Part shown: positions 35,475-44,003 of the stretch, one piece after another
How positions within the stretch are numbered: position 1 is the first letter of the stretch
Layout of the letters: each line of letters opens with the position of its first letter
Source of the DNA: Streptomyces sp. LUP47B
GTDB taxonomy: Bacteria > Actinomycetota > Actinomycetes > Streptomycetales > Streptomycetaceae
DNA: 64,000 nt
NCBI RefSeq assembly: GCF_001746295.1
Contig: NZ_MJAH01000008.1
Coordinates: forward strand, 243,906 to 307,905
Direction: 5' to 3'
The notes under the pieces: generated by a model
Told to the model about the DNA's origin: nothing
Databases searched by the model: none
What the model saw: the letters and a program-made list of their open reading frames with translations, nothing else
Made by a program: the position numbers and the translations under genes

Positions 35475-36219
35475 GGACAAGACCGAGCCGCTGGGCGCGC
35501 AGCACCGTGCTGATGCGGTCGTGCGTGCCGAACTTTCGGTAGATGTTCGCGATGTGCTTGTGGACCGTACGTTCGGATATCCCGAGTCTGCGGCCTATCG
35601 ACGAGGCGGTCAGGGCGTCGCCGAGCAGGAGCAGCACCGTCGTCTCCCGGGGCGTGAGCGCCACGTCGGCCGCCTCCTCGGAAGGGGAGTCGAGCCGCCG
35701 CAGAAGCTGGCGCTGCTGCTCGACGGCGGCCAGCAAGGGCTGCAACTGCTCGGCCAGACGCAGTTCCTCGTCGGTGAAGTCCCGCCCGGAGCGGTACACC
35801 ATGCACCCGGTGACCGGGGTGGTCGACTGCGGCAGCGGAACGCCCAGCACATGGTCGACGTCCAGGAGCTCGTCGAGCAGCTGCGCGGTCGGGCTTCGCG
35901 ACCAGGAACGGCCGGCGACCCGACGGGCCGTGACCGGCGCCCGGTCGGGTCTGTCCGCGTAGTGCCGGGCGAACGGGTATCCCGCGCGCAGCAGCGCGGT
36001 GTCCTCGTCCCCGAGCGCGGCGAACTCCGCGGCGGCGCCGGGCGACAGACCGAGCGTGCCCTCGCTCTCGTTCCAGTTGTCCAGCTTGTAGATCAGGGCG
36101 TCGCCACCGCACAGGACCGGCAGGTCGGCCGCCAGCAGGGGCCACAGCCGATCGGGGTCGCGTTCGTGGAGCGCGGCCACGGCGACCGACAGCACCCGCT
36201 CATACGCAGTTGTACCCAT
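35449..36219 (-). CDS. LuxR-family regulator
   Basis: The 256-residue regulator has an N-terminal GAF-like sensor region and a C-terminal LuxR helix-turn-helix (LTPRETTVLLLLGDALTASSIGRRLGISERTVHKHI, read in pieces). Its end overlaps the MFS gene tail to tail, so regulation of that gene is possible but not shown. ATG 36219 is the most likely start; an ATG at 36252 adds eleven residues with no ribosome binding site. Confidence 0.87.
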   Translation of the reverse strand: MGTTAYERVLSVAVAALHERDPDRLWPLLAADLPVLCGGDALIYKLDNWNESEGTLGLSPGAAAEFAALGDEDTALLRAGYPFARHYADRPDRAPVTARRVAGRSWSRSPTAQLLDELLDVDHVLGVPLPQSTTPVTGCMVYRSGRDFTDEELRLAEQLQPLLAAVEQQRQLLRRLDSPSEEAADVALTPRETTVLLLLGDALTASSIGRRLGISERTVHKHIANIYRKFGTHDRISTVLRAQRLGLVPTAAADRP

Positions 36220-36377
36220 ACCGGCGTAGTACCTCGCTGACCCACACTTCATCCGGGCAACATCGACGTTCTCGGACGTACTCCAGCACATGGAAGCTCC
36301 GGCGGGCCGCAGCGGGGGGAGGCGGCCCGTCGGATACGTCTGTCCCCCCACGGGGACGGCAGCGCCGGCCGCGACAC
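36220..36377. other. Intergenic region between the LuxR regulator and the GH115 terminator
   Basis: No coding frame with good codon use is seen. It should hold the LuxR gene promoter (minus strand). No clear -10/-35 pair was found. Confidence 0.4.
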
Positions 36378-36414
36378 GTGCGGGCCGCCGGCACGGGGGA
36401 CCGGCGGCCCGCAC
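36378..36414 (-). terminator. Strong hairpin terminator of the GH115 gene
   Basis: GTGCGGGCCGCCGG (36378-36391) and CCGGCGGCCCGCAC (36401-36414) are perfect 14-bp arms around a nine-base loop, 12 bp past the GH115 stop codon on the minus strand. Confidence 0.75.
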
Positions 36415-36426
36415 GAAGCCCTCGGT

Positions 36427-39372
36427 CTACTGGTCCGGAGCCTCCAGACCCGGGCCCGGCGCGGGCTGCGGGTTGAACACCGGGTGGTAGCTCTCCGGCG
36501 GCGCGAGATAGGTGGCGGGCAGCCCGCCCGTGTCGATCACGATCTGGTCCACCGCGATCGCCGGATCGACCATGAAGATCCTCAGCACATGCTCTCCGGC
36601 CTCGGCGACCGTCACGGTGGCGGTCAGCCGCTCGACGCCGTCCTCCACCTGGCGGGCCCAGGCGTCCCCCCGGTTGCCGGTCGCGACGGCTTGCCCGGAC
36701 AGCACGGTCACCGGCTGGTCGTCCAGTCCGACGGCCACCCGTCGCTGCCCGCGCTCGTCCAGCGAGGGCAGCCGGAACACGGTGACCGGGAAGGTGCCCG
36801 TGCTGCCGAACCACACCCGGTACCGCAACTCCGGTGCCCGGGAGGCGAAGTCACCGGTGATCGGAGCCGCCGTGGCAGGAACCGCCTCGACGGCGCCCGT
36901 ACGACGTCCGAGGCCCCGCACGGTCCGCCAGCGGCAGCCGCCTCGGTCCACCCTCTGGTCGGCGTGCGCCACGTCGATCGACACATAGCCGTGGGCCTCG
37001 GCGAAGCCACGGGCCCGTCGGCGGCCGTTGACCACCCGCAGCGGCACGTCGAAGCGCTGCCCCGCGCCGGTGAGGACAACCGTGGCCTCCTGCGCCCCCT
37101 CGGGCGCGCGCTCCCAGTCGATCTCCACCCACACCCGCCGCTGCTCGGTGAGCGAGCCACCGGCCGCGCTCAGCCTCACCCACGGGTGACTGGCCTCGGC
37201 CGCCCAGTCCAGGGGCAGGAACCCGGTGTTGAAGACGTCGACGAAGCGCCGGTCGCGGGTGTACGAGGAGAACGACAGCGGTCGGCCGGCCCCGGTCTCG
37301 TTGCCCTCGGCCGCCACCCCGAGCCCGCTGGTCTCCTGCCGGGTCACCCTGGTGACGGTCGGGCGCCCCGGCGCCTTGGGGATCTGGGACGGGTACGGAT
37401 TGACGATCCCGTCCCATTTCCCGTCCGCCACCTCGGTGTTGTACCGGCTGGTGAGAGCGGCCTCCGCCGTGTGCGCGGCGAGCGCGAGGTCCGCGAAGCG
37501 GTTCGTGCCGGCCCCACGGCCCTGCCGGGCGGCGAGCGCGTTGCGGTCCGCCCAGTAGTACTTGAGGTTCATCAAGTACGCGCCGTGCACCGGATATTCG
37601 ACGAGCTCGTAGAAGGCGTCCCGATAGGCGTCGGGCAGCTCGGCGCCCACCGTCCGGGCCCGCGCGAGGAGTCGGTCGTACGCCGCCATCCGGCGCCCGG
37701 CCTCGTCGCCGTGGTGGACGACGGAGACAAGGCCCGCGGCGATGAACTCGGGGCGCAGCTCCCCGGCGAGCCGGTAGTACTCCGTGCGGATCGCGGCGAT
37801 CTCCCTGGCGTGGCGTCGCCCGAACTGCCTCCCGGCCCACTCCGCCAGGAAGCCCTCGACCTCGTCGGCCTCCCAGCGGTCCACGTCCCAGGCCATGTCC
37901 ATCGCGAAGGACAGACCGGTCTCGATCGACTTGAGGTCACCGACGTTGAAGATCCACATGCGGTCGGTGCCGTGCTCGTAGACCCGCCGCAACTCCTGCC
38001 AGACCTTGGCGACTTGGGTGGTGTCCAGCCACAGATAGCTCTTGGGGCGGCCCCAGTAGGAGAGGTGGTAGTAGATCCCGTTGCCGCCCGACCGCGCCCG
38101 CTCCGCCTCGTTCGGCAACTGGCGCATGTTGCCGTGGTTGTCGTCCGGCCAGATCAGCGTGACGTCGTCGGGGACCCGGACACCCGCGTTGTACAGGTCC
38201 AGGACCTCCTTGTACGGGATGAAGATCTGCGGCTCGGCGGCGGAGCCGACCTCTTCGGCGAGGATCCGGCGCTGGTCGGCGATGATGTCGTTCATCACCA
38301 CGACCTTCTCCGGGATCGTCGTGGCGTTCTTCGTCTCCAGCGCGGTGTCGTGCAGGCCGCGCATGCCGAGCGTCCAGCTGCTCTCGTACGCGGCGTTCTG
38401 TCTCGCCCGCGCTCTCCAGTAGTCGGAGATGACAGCGGGGTTGACCGTGTAGTCGTAGACCGGCGCACTTCCGTCGGCGTTCGGGTGCTCGGCGATCCAC
38501 GGCTCCCACTCGTGGACACCGTTGCGCAGCAGGGCCTCGGGGTGGCTGGAGCCGACGACGATGCCGTAGTGGTCGGCGAGTTCGGGGTTCTCCCGGTACT
38601 TGTTGAAGAAGTCGGAGTACGGATGCATCGCCGGCCACAGGTAGTTGGCCTTCAGGCGCAGCAACAGCTCGAAGACGCGCTGGTACGTCTCGGGGCCGAT
38701 GTTCTTGTCGGTCTCCTGGGTGCGGTGGGACCAAGTGGTCAGGTTCTGCTCGTCGTTGATGAAAACGCCGCGGTAACGGACCGACGGCTCCCGGCGCTCG
38801 AAGCGGCCCGCGGGGACCGTCACGGTGTCCCGGCGCTCGACGGGGACGTCGGCCCACCAGTACCAGGGGGAGACGCCGATGCGTTCGGAGGTGTCGTAGA
38901 TCCCGTAGACCGTGCCGCGGCGGTCGCTGCCCGCGATCACCAGGGCGCGGTCCACGCCGGGCAGCGGACGCTCGATCACCTGGGTCACGGACGCCTCCCA
39001 GCGGCCCCTCACCCGGGAGACGTCCAGGCGGCCCTGCGCGACGAGGCGGTCGATGGCCGGGCTCGCGCCGAGGGTGCCCACCAGGACGAGCAGGGGGGCG
39101 CCTTGTGGCAGCGTGCGGAGCAGGTCGGGTCTCGCCCCGGAGACCCGTTCGACGTCCGCCTGGAGGTCGCCCGCGGCGCGGACGACGGCGGGGTCGTCCG
39201 CCGCGTCCACGAAGATCCCGACGGCCGTGCCTCCCGCCGCCAGCGGGAAGGCGGGACGGTCCGAGGTGGACGCGTGGGCGCTTGCCGGGGTCAGGCCGGG
39301 GAGGAAGGGGGCCGCGCCGACGGCGGCCATTCCCCGGAGGAAGGACTTGCGGGTCCATTGCTGGTGCGGCAC
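36427..39372 (-). CDS. GH115-family alpha-glucuronidase
   Basis: The 981-residue secreted enzyme has an N-terminal signal with an RK pair before a hydrophobic stretch (TRKSFLRGMAAVGAAPFLPG), suggestive of but not classical Tat. The central region (YWWADVPVERRD, NDEQNLTTWSH, LRLKANYLWPAMHPY, IWPDDNHGNMRQLP) carries GH115 signatures, with acidic residues of the active site in the WPDDN and NDEQN segments. GH115 enzymes release 4-O-methyl-glucuronic acid from xylan side chains. The C-terminus forms a beta-sandwich. GTG 39372 has GGGGGAG seven bases upstream. A LacI-type palindrome lies just upstream. Confidence 0.93.
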   Translation of the reverse strand: MPHQQWTRKSFLRGMAAVGAAPFLPGLTPASAHASTSDRPAFPLAAGGTAVGIFVDAADDPAVVRAAGDLQADVERVSGARPDLLRTLPQGAPLLVLVGTLGASPAIDRLVAQGRLDVSRVRGRWEASVTQVIERPLPGVDRALVIAGSDRRGTVYGIYDTSERIGVSPWYWWADVPVERRDTVTVPAGRFERREPSVRYRGVFINDEQNLTTWSHRTQETDKNIGPETYQRVFELLLRLKANYLWPAMHPYSDFFNKYRENPELADHYGIVVGSSHPEALLRNGVHEWEPWIAEHPNADGSAPVYDYTVNPAVISDYWRARARQNAAYESSWTLGMRGLHDTALETKNATTIPEKVVVMNDIIADQRRILAEEVGSAAEPQIFIPYKEVLDLYNAGVRVPDDVTLIWPDDNHGNMRQLPNEAERARSGGNGIYYHLSYWGRPKSYLWLDTTQVAKVWQELRRVYEHGTDRMWIFNVGDLKSIETGLSFAMDMAWDVDRWEADEVEGFLAEWAGRQFGRRHAREIAAIRTEYYRLAGELRPEFIAAGLVSVVHHGDEAGRRMAAYDRLLARARTVGAELPDAYRDAFYELVEYPVHGAYLMNLKYYWADRNALAARQGRGAGTNRFADLALAAHTAEAALTSRYNTEVADGKWDGIVNPYPSQIPKAPGRPTVTRVTRQETSGLGVAAEGNETGAGRPLSFSSYTRDRRFVDVFNTGFLPLDWAAEASHPWVRLSAAGGSLTEQRRVWVEIDWERAPEGAQEATVVLTGAGQRFDVPLRVVNGRRRARGFAEAHGYVSIDVAHADQRVDRGGCRWRTVRGLGRRTGAVEAVPATAAPITGDFASRAPELRYRVWFGSTGTFPVTVFRLPSLDERGQRRVAVGLDDQPVTVLSGQAVATGNRGDAWARQVEDGVERLTATVTVAEAGEHVLRIFMVDPAIAVDQIVIDTGGLPATYLAPPESYHPVFNPQPAPGPGLEAPDQ

Positions 39373-39404
39373 GAGACGCTCCCCCTGGTTGGCATGGGCA
39401 GGCC

Positions 39405-39418
39405 AGAAAGCGCTTTCT
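39405..39418. promoter_or_regulatory. LacI-type operator palindrome upstream of GH115
   Basis: AGAAAGCGCTTTCT is a perfect 14-bp palindrome with a central CG, as in operators of LacI-family sugar regulators. It lies 33 bp upstream of the GH115 start, over the likely promoter or leader. No LacI-family gene is in the window, so the regulator would act from elsewhere. Confidence 0.65.
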
Positions 39419-39497
39419 CCGGAACCCTAGGCGAGGTGTTCGCGGGGCGTCCAGAGGTGTGCGTGAAGGGAGTGCCGTGATGTGCTCGCGCGGCGTG

Positions 39498-41210
39498 TCA
39501 GACGGGCCGTATCGCGCCGCGGATGATCGCCTCGCCGGTCGGGTAGATCGACTCCTCGCGGATGGACGCACCCGGGCCCGGTGCGTGGATCATCATGCCG
39601 TTGCCCGTGCACAGGCCCACGTGGCTGAAGTCGTCGTGGAAGAAGACGAGGTCGCCGGGTTGCATGGCGTACAGCGCCACCGCCGTGCCGGTGCTCGCCT
39701 GGCCGACGGAGGTGCGGGGGAGCGAGACGCCGGCGACCTTCCAGGCGGCCTGGGTGAGACCGGAGTTGTCGTACGAACCCGGGCCCGCGGCGCCCCAGAC
39801 ACAGGGCTTGCCGATCTGGGAGCGGGCGAAGGCGAGCACCTGGATGACCTTCGAGTCGTAACCGGGGTCGACGGTGGGAAGGTCGGCGCTCGGGGCCGCG
39901 GCCGGCTGAGATGCCCGCCAGTCCGGCTCGGGGGCGCGGGGAGCCGGGATGGCGGGGATGTTCGGCACGGCGGCCGGAACGGTCCGGAAGGTGTCGGCCG
40001 GCGGGGGCGCGATCGCCGCGAGGGGGGCGGTGAGGGGTGCGGAGTACTCGGGGTATGCCGTGGTCGGTTGGGCGGAGTACTCGGCGAAGGCCGTGGTGGC
40101 CTGTGCGGTGTACTCGGGGAACGCCGTGGTGGCCTGTGCGGTGTACTCGGGGAACGCCTGGGTGGCCTGTGTGGCGTATTCAGGTAGCCCGGTGCCGAGT
40201 TGGCCGCTGTAGTCCGTGAACCCCGTGGTGGTTTGTGCGGTGTACTCGGGCTGCCCCGTGCCGAGTTGCCCGGTGTAGTCGGCGAACCCCGTGCTCATCT
40301 GCGCGCTGTACTCGGGGTACCCCGCGCTGACCTGCGGGGTGTACGCGGGGAAGCCGGTGGTGGGTTGGGCGGTGTACGGGGAGACCTCCGCGGTGGGTCG
40401 CGGGGTGTAGTCGGGGATCGCGGGGGCGGGCTGCGTGGTGTACTCCGGGAAGCCGGTGACGGCTTGCGTGGTGTACTCGGGAACCCCGGCGACACGCTGG
40501 GCGGTGTACTCGGGCATCCCGGTGACGGATTGCGGCGTGTACTCAGGGACCCCGGTGACGAGTTGGGGGCTGCCCAAGGCGGGTATTTCACCGGTGCCGG
40601 TGAGGTTCTGCGAGGCCGGTTCCGCTGCCCACGAAGGTGACTGGGCCGGTGCGGCGGTGAGCGCGGCCGGTGCCGTCTCCGGTGCGCTCGGCAGGGCGAG
40701 CATGGGCGCGGCGGTCAGTTCCGGCATGGGGCGTTCGGCGGGCTTCGCTTCGCGTGCCGGGGGAGCGTCCGACGGGCGCTGACGACGTGTCTCGGCGGGG
40801 CGCGCGGCAACGCGGTCGGAGGGCAGGGTCGCCTCGATCATCGGGCCTGTCTTCGCGCGGGCCATGCCGTACCACTGCTTGGCGATGTCGTCGAGGCTGG
40901 GTTCGCCGCCGGTCCTGCGTCCGCTGCCGGTATCGCGCCCGGCGCCGGTCGCCGCACTGGTACGGCCGCGGGTGCTCGACGCGGTTCCGGCCGCGCGCGT
41001 GGCGTTGTACGTACCGGAGTCGGTCTCGGCCCGGTCGTAGAGATTGGTGACCCGTCGGCTCACCTCGTCGTGGCTCGGCCCCTCGTCCGCGGCGGCGCTC
41101 CCGGCCTGCGAGAGGAGGGCCGCGGAGGCGATGGCGGCCGTCGCGAGTGCGGAGTTGCGCTTGGCCGGGAGGCTGGACCCTCCATTGCGCGAAGTTCGAT
41201 CCGGCGCCAT
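39498..41210 (-). CDS. Secreted NlpC/P60-like protein with 11-residue repeats and mutated catalytic Cys
   Basis: The 570-residue protein has a signal peptide (about 18-41), a charged region, sixteen 11-residue repeats (218-393), a Pro/Ala linker and a C-terminal NlpC/P60 domain (about 450-570). The domain keeps KPCVWGAAGPGSYDNSGLT, the catalytic His segment SHVGLCTGNGMMIHAPG and the MQPGDLVFF strand. The catalytic Cys that normally precedes SGLT is Asn482 here (codon AAC at 39765-39767), so peptidoglycan-hydrolase activity is probably lost. C470 in KPCVWG is not at the catalytic site. A binding or scaffold role on the wall is inferred. ATG 41210 has AAGGGG upstream. Confidence 0.88.
   Translation of the reverse strand: MAPDRTSRNGGSSLPAKRNSALATAAIASAALLSQAGSAAADEGPSHDEVSRRVTNLYDRAETDSGTYNATRAAGTASSTRGRTSAATGAGRDTGSGRRTGGEPSLDDIAKQWYGMARAKTGPMIEATLPSDRVAARPAETRRQRPSDAPPAREAKPAERPMPELTAAPMLALPSAPETAPAALTAAPAQSPSWAAEPASQNLTGTGEIPALGSPQLVTGVPEYTPQSVTGMPEYTAQRVAGVPEYTTQAVTGFPEYTTQPAPAIPDYTPRPTAEVSPYTAQPTTGFPAYTPQVSAGYPEYSAQMSTGFADYTGQLGTGQPEYTAQTTTGFTDYSGQLGTGLPEYATQATQAFPEYTAQATTAFPEYTAQATTAFAEYSAQPTTAYPEYSAPLTAPLAAIAPPPADTFRTVPAAVPNIPAIPAPRAPEPDWRASQPAAAPSADLPTVDPGYDSKVIQVLAFARSQIGKPCVWGAAGPGSYDNSGLTQAAWKVAGVSLPRTSVGQASTGTAVALYAMQPGDLVFFHDDFSHVGLCTGNGMMIHAPGPGASIREESIYPTGEAIIRGAIRPV
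40032..40559 (-). repeat. Sixteen 33-bp tandem repeats inside the NlpC/P60-like gene
   Basis: The encoded units are 11 residues long with consensus xTGFPEYTAQx: VTGVPEYTPQS, VTGMPEYTAQR, VAGVPEYTTQA, TTGFPAYTPQV, GTGQPEYTAQT, TTAFPEYTAQA and others. Tyr at position 7 is almost invariant, and Pro and Glu precede it in most copies. Copies near the end (TTAFPEYTAQA twice) are nearly identical, indicating recent duplication. Confidence 0.9.
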
Positions 41211-41347
41211 GAAAGACGTGCCCCTTCCGTCGTGCTGCTCGTCGTCAACTTAGCCAACTTGTGAGGCTCTCGTGAAGGTTGAAGTGTGAAAAGCGTGAGA
41301 TGTACCTGTGACCTTCGTCGCGTGCGAGCTGGTTCCCCCGGTGCGGG

Positions 41348-42403
41348 TCAGCGTTTTCCCTGTTGAGCGAGCCACGCCTCGTAGTGGTCGAGGACCGTCT
41401 CCTCGACCGGGCGGTAGACGAGGCCCAGTTCGTTCACGCTGCGGCTGTTGTCCACCTTGAAGCGGATGCCGAGGTGTTTGCGGATGTAGTCCTGGGTCAG
41501 TCCGAAGGCGGGGCCGAGTACGCGCACGGGCCAGTGCGGGAGCGCGGTGCGTGGGATGCGCAGGCCGCGGGGGTGGCGGGAGCGGATGATGCGCGACATC
41601 TCGTGGAACGACGTCATCGTCGGCGCGGCCAGGATGTAACGACCCTTCGCGTCGGGTTTCTCCGCCGCCGCTATGTGGGCGTCGGCCACGTCACGGACGT
41701 CGACCGTGGTGAAGCTGAAGTCCGGGGCGCCGTAGAAGAAGTAGCCCTTGAAGAGTTCCTCCAGGAGGAAGAGGCTGCCGGACTCGGAGGCGGGCGCGAG
41801 CGAAGGGCCCAGGATCAGGCCGGGGTTGACGGACACCATGCGCCAGCGGTCCTGCGCGGCCTCCGCGTCCCAGGCGGCGCGCTCGGCGACCGTCTTGGCG
41901 TAGTGGTACGGGTTGTTCTCCACCGTGCTGCTGGTGTTGAAGTACTTCTCCGACAGGACCTGACCGTCCATGTCCCGCACGTCGGAGTAGTCGCCGAAGA
42001 CCGCGCCGACCGTGGAGGTGAAGACCAGCCGCTCGACCGTCGGCGTCCGCTCGATGCCGGCCAGGACGTTGCGGGTGCCGGTCAGGGCCGGGTCGACCAT
42101 GTCCTTCTGGCCGTCCTTGATCTTCTCCGGCATGAAGAACGGCGAGGCGACATGGAAGACGACACGGCAGCCCGCCATCGCCTCGTCGAAGGAGCCCTCG
42201 TCGAGGAGGTCGGCCTCGAACAGCGTGAGCCTGCCGGGGAACTCCGCCTCCATCTGCCGCAGCGGCCGCACCTTCGCCGCGTTCGCGAGAGTGCGCACGG
42301 TGGCGTGCACCTCGTAACCCCGCTCCAGCAGCCGCCGCACCAGATGGCTGCCGACGAAACCGCTGCCGCCGGTCACCAGGACGCTGCCCGACTCCGCACC
42401 CAT
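41348..42403 (-). CDS. NAD(P)-dependent epimerase/dehydratase-family reductase (dihydroflavonol-reductase-like SDR)
   Basis: The 351-residue enzyme has the extended-SDR nucleotide loop VTGGSGFVGSHLVRRLLE, the DLLDEGS adenine-side segment, and the active-site YHYAK of the catalytic Tyr/Lys. The 3-beta-HSD / dihydroflavonol 4-reductase subgroup fits best. Substrate unknown. Uronate dehydrogenase belongs to the same superfamily but is shorter and lacks this layout. ATG 42403 has GGAGGAG six bases upstream; the frame is open further but that stretch is not conserved-looking. Confidence 0.88.
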   Translation of the reverse strand: MGAESGSVLVTGGSGFVGSHLVRRLLERGYEVHATVRTLANAAKVRPLRQMEAEFPGRLTLFEADLLDEGSFDEAMAGCRVVFHVASPFFMPEKIKDGQKDMVDPALTGTRNVLAGIERTPTVERLVFTSTVGAVFGDYSDVRDMDGQVLSEKYFNTSSTVENNPYHYAKTVAERAAWDAEAAQDRWRMVSVNPGLILGPSLAPASESGSLFLLEELFKGYFFYGAPDFSFTTVDVRDVADAHIAAAEKPDAKGRYILAAPTMTSFHEMSRIIRSRHPRGLRIPRTALPHWPVRVLGPAFGLTQDYIRKHLGIRFKVDNSRSVNELGLVYRPVEETVLDHYEAWLAQQGKR

Positions 42404-42700
42404 GCGTCGCTCCTCCACCCAGGGGGTGACATTGAAGCACCGGCGGATCTCCAGCGGGAGGTGATCCGACTCGGGAAGCAGCCCGGCTACCACTCCTCTC
42501 GCAAGCGCGCCCAGGTATGGGTGTCGAGGCCGTCGTGGGGACCGATGCGGGAGAGCGGCGCCGTCGCGGGACGCAGTCCGCGGCTGAGGCGGGGGGATGT
42601 CCACAGTCCGAAGTCACCGCTCGACGTGTGCAACGGCGCGGGCGCCGTCAGCCTCACTCGTGGCCACGAAAGGAACGTGAGTCCCGCTCCAAGGGGTCGG
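42404..42700. other. Intergenic region between SDR gene and terminator
   Basis: About 300 bp with no supported gene. It holds the promoter region of the SDR gene (minus strand). Plus-strand open frames here are shadows without a start signal. Confidence 0.5.
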
Positions 42701-42738
42701 AAAAGACAAGGCGCCCGGGTTCGCCGGGCGCCTTGTCT
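42701..42738 (-). terminator. Intrinsic terminator of the aldarate operon
   Basis: AGACAAGGCGCCCGG (42704-42718) pairs perfectly with CCGGGCGCCTTGTCT (42724-42738) over a five-base loop, and on the minus strand the stem runs into TTTT (42701-42704). This is a classic hairpin plus T tract, 12 bp past the stop of the last gene. Confidence 0.88.
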
Positions 42739-42749
42739 CATGGGGGTCC

Positions 42750-44003
42750 TCACCAACGGGGAAGCCTGAGCTCGTAGTCGGGCTGGAACCGTTGCATGTA
42801 TCCGGTGTCGTCGCGGCTGCGTACCCCGGAGTCGAGGTAGAGGCGGTGCAGCCGGGCCAGGGCCTCGTGGTCGAGTTCCACGCCGAGGCCTGGTCCGGTC
42901 GGTACCTTGACCTCGCCGTCGCGGAACTCCAGGACGCCGGGCAGGACGACGTCGTCCGCCGAGTTCCACGGGTAGTGCGTGTCGCAGGAGTGGTCGAGGT
43001 TCGGGATCGCCGCCGCCACATGGGTCATGGCGGCCAGGCTGATGCCCAGGTGCGAGTTGGAGTGCATGGACAGGGCGAGCCCGAAGGCCTCGCAGACCGC
43101 GGCCAGTTCACGCGTGCGGCGCAGGCCGCCCCAGTAGTGGTGGTCGGTGAGGAGGACCTGGATCGCGTTCTGCTCGATGGCCGGCTTCAGGTGCTCCCAG
43201 GCGATCACGCACATGTTGGTGCCCAGCGGCATCGGCGCGTCCTTCGCCACCGCCGCCATGCCCTCGATGCCCTTGGTGGGGTCCTCCAAGTACTCCAGGA
43301 CACCGGCGAGTTCGCGTGCGACGTACTTCGACGTCTCCACCGTCCAGGCCGTGTTGGGGTCCAGGCGCAGCGGCTGCTCAGGGAAGGCCGCCGCGAGCGC
43401 CTTGATCGCGGCGATCTCCTCGTCGGGCGGGAAGACACCGCCCTTCAGCTTGAACGACCTGAACCCGTACCGCTCCTGCATCAGTCGGGCCTGCTCCACG
43501 ATGCCGGCCGGGTCCAGGGCCTCGCCCCAGTCGTCACCGACGGCGGCACGGCCGTCGAGGGCCGGGTGTTCGGCCCACTTGTAGAAGAGATACGCGGCGA
43601 ACGGCACCGAGTCCCGGACCGTCCCGCCGAGCAGGTCGCTGACCGGGCGGCCGAGCAGCTTGCCCTGCGCGTCCAGGCAGGCCACTTCCACGGCGGAGGT
43701 GGTCCAGCCGCGCTCGTGACTCGAAGGCACCGTGGGCAGCAGGGCGGCGTCGATCGCGGCGCCGACGGCGGTCGTGTCGAAGACGTCCATGCCTGCGACG
43801 ACCTTCGCGGCGGCCTGGAGTCGTTCCAGGCGGGCGACGCCGCCGGGGGACTCGCCGAGCCCCACCGTGCCGTCCTCCAGGACGAGTTGGAGGATGATGC
43901 GCAGGGCGAGGGGCTCGTGGACGCCGTTGGAGTTGAGCAACGGCGGGTCGCGGAAGGCGATCGGGGTGACGACCAGCTCTTTGATCCGAGTCGGGTCGCT
44001 CAT
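42750..44003 (-). CDS. gudD: Glucarate dehydratase-like enolase-superfamily enzyme
   Basis: The 417-residue enzyme matches the enolase superfamily, glucarate-dehydratase type: the KxK base in SFKLKGG, metal ligands in LRLDPNTAW, YLEDPTKG and LGTNMCV, and the His base in MHSNSHLGIS. It dehydrates D-glucarate (or a similar aldarate) to 5-keto-4-deoxyglucarate. The start ATG overlaps the stop of the downstream-acting kdgD-like gene (ATGA), and the product is that enzyme's substrate. Substrate stereochemistry is inferred from family and context. Confidence 0.9.
   Translation of the reverse strand: MSDPTRIKELVVTPIAFRDPPLLNSNGVHEPLALRIILQLVLEDGTVGLGESPGGVARLERLQAAAKVVAGMDVFDTTAVGAAIDAALLPTVPSSHERGWTTSAVEVACLDAQGKLLGRPVSDLLGGTVRDSVPFAAYLFYKWAEHPALDGRAAVGDDWGEALDPAGIVEQARLMQERYGFRSFKLKGGVFPPDEEIAAIKALAAAFPEQPLRLDPNTAWTVETSKYVARELAGVLEYLEDPTKGIEGMAAVAKDAPMPLGTNMCVIAWEHLKPAIEQNAIQVLLTDHHYWGGLRRTRELAAVCEAFGLALSMHSNSHLGISLAAMTHVAAAIPNLDHSCDTHYPWNSADDVVLPGVLEFRDGEVKVPTGPGLGVELDHEALARLHRLYLDSGVRSRDDTGYMQRFQPDYELRLPRW

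Noticed and set aside
36484..39480. 998-codon plus-strand frame opposite GH115
   Set aside because: Shadow frame; no start signal and no family resemblance.
40032..40559. CRISPR-like array
   Set aside because: A coding tandem repeat of 33 bp without spacers.
41211..41347. Possible ydaO (c-di-AMP) riboswitch upstream of the NlpC/P60-like gene
   Set aside because: Such riboswitches often precede wall hydrolases in actinobacteria and CCGGGGGAACC is faintly similar, but the gap is short and other conserved pieces of the motif are not visible.
41348..42403. SDR gene as uronate dehydrogenase completing the glucarate route
   Set aside because: Same superfamily, but the length and the dihydroflavonol-reductase-like features do not fit uronate dehydrogenase.
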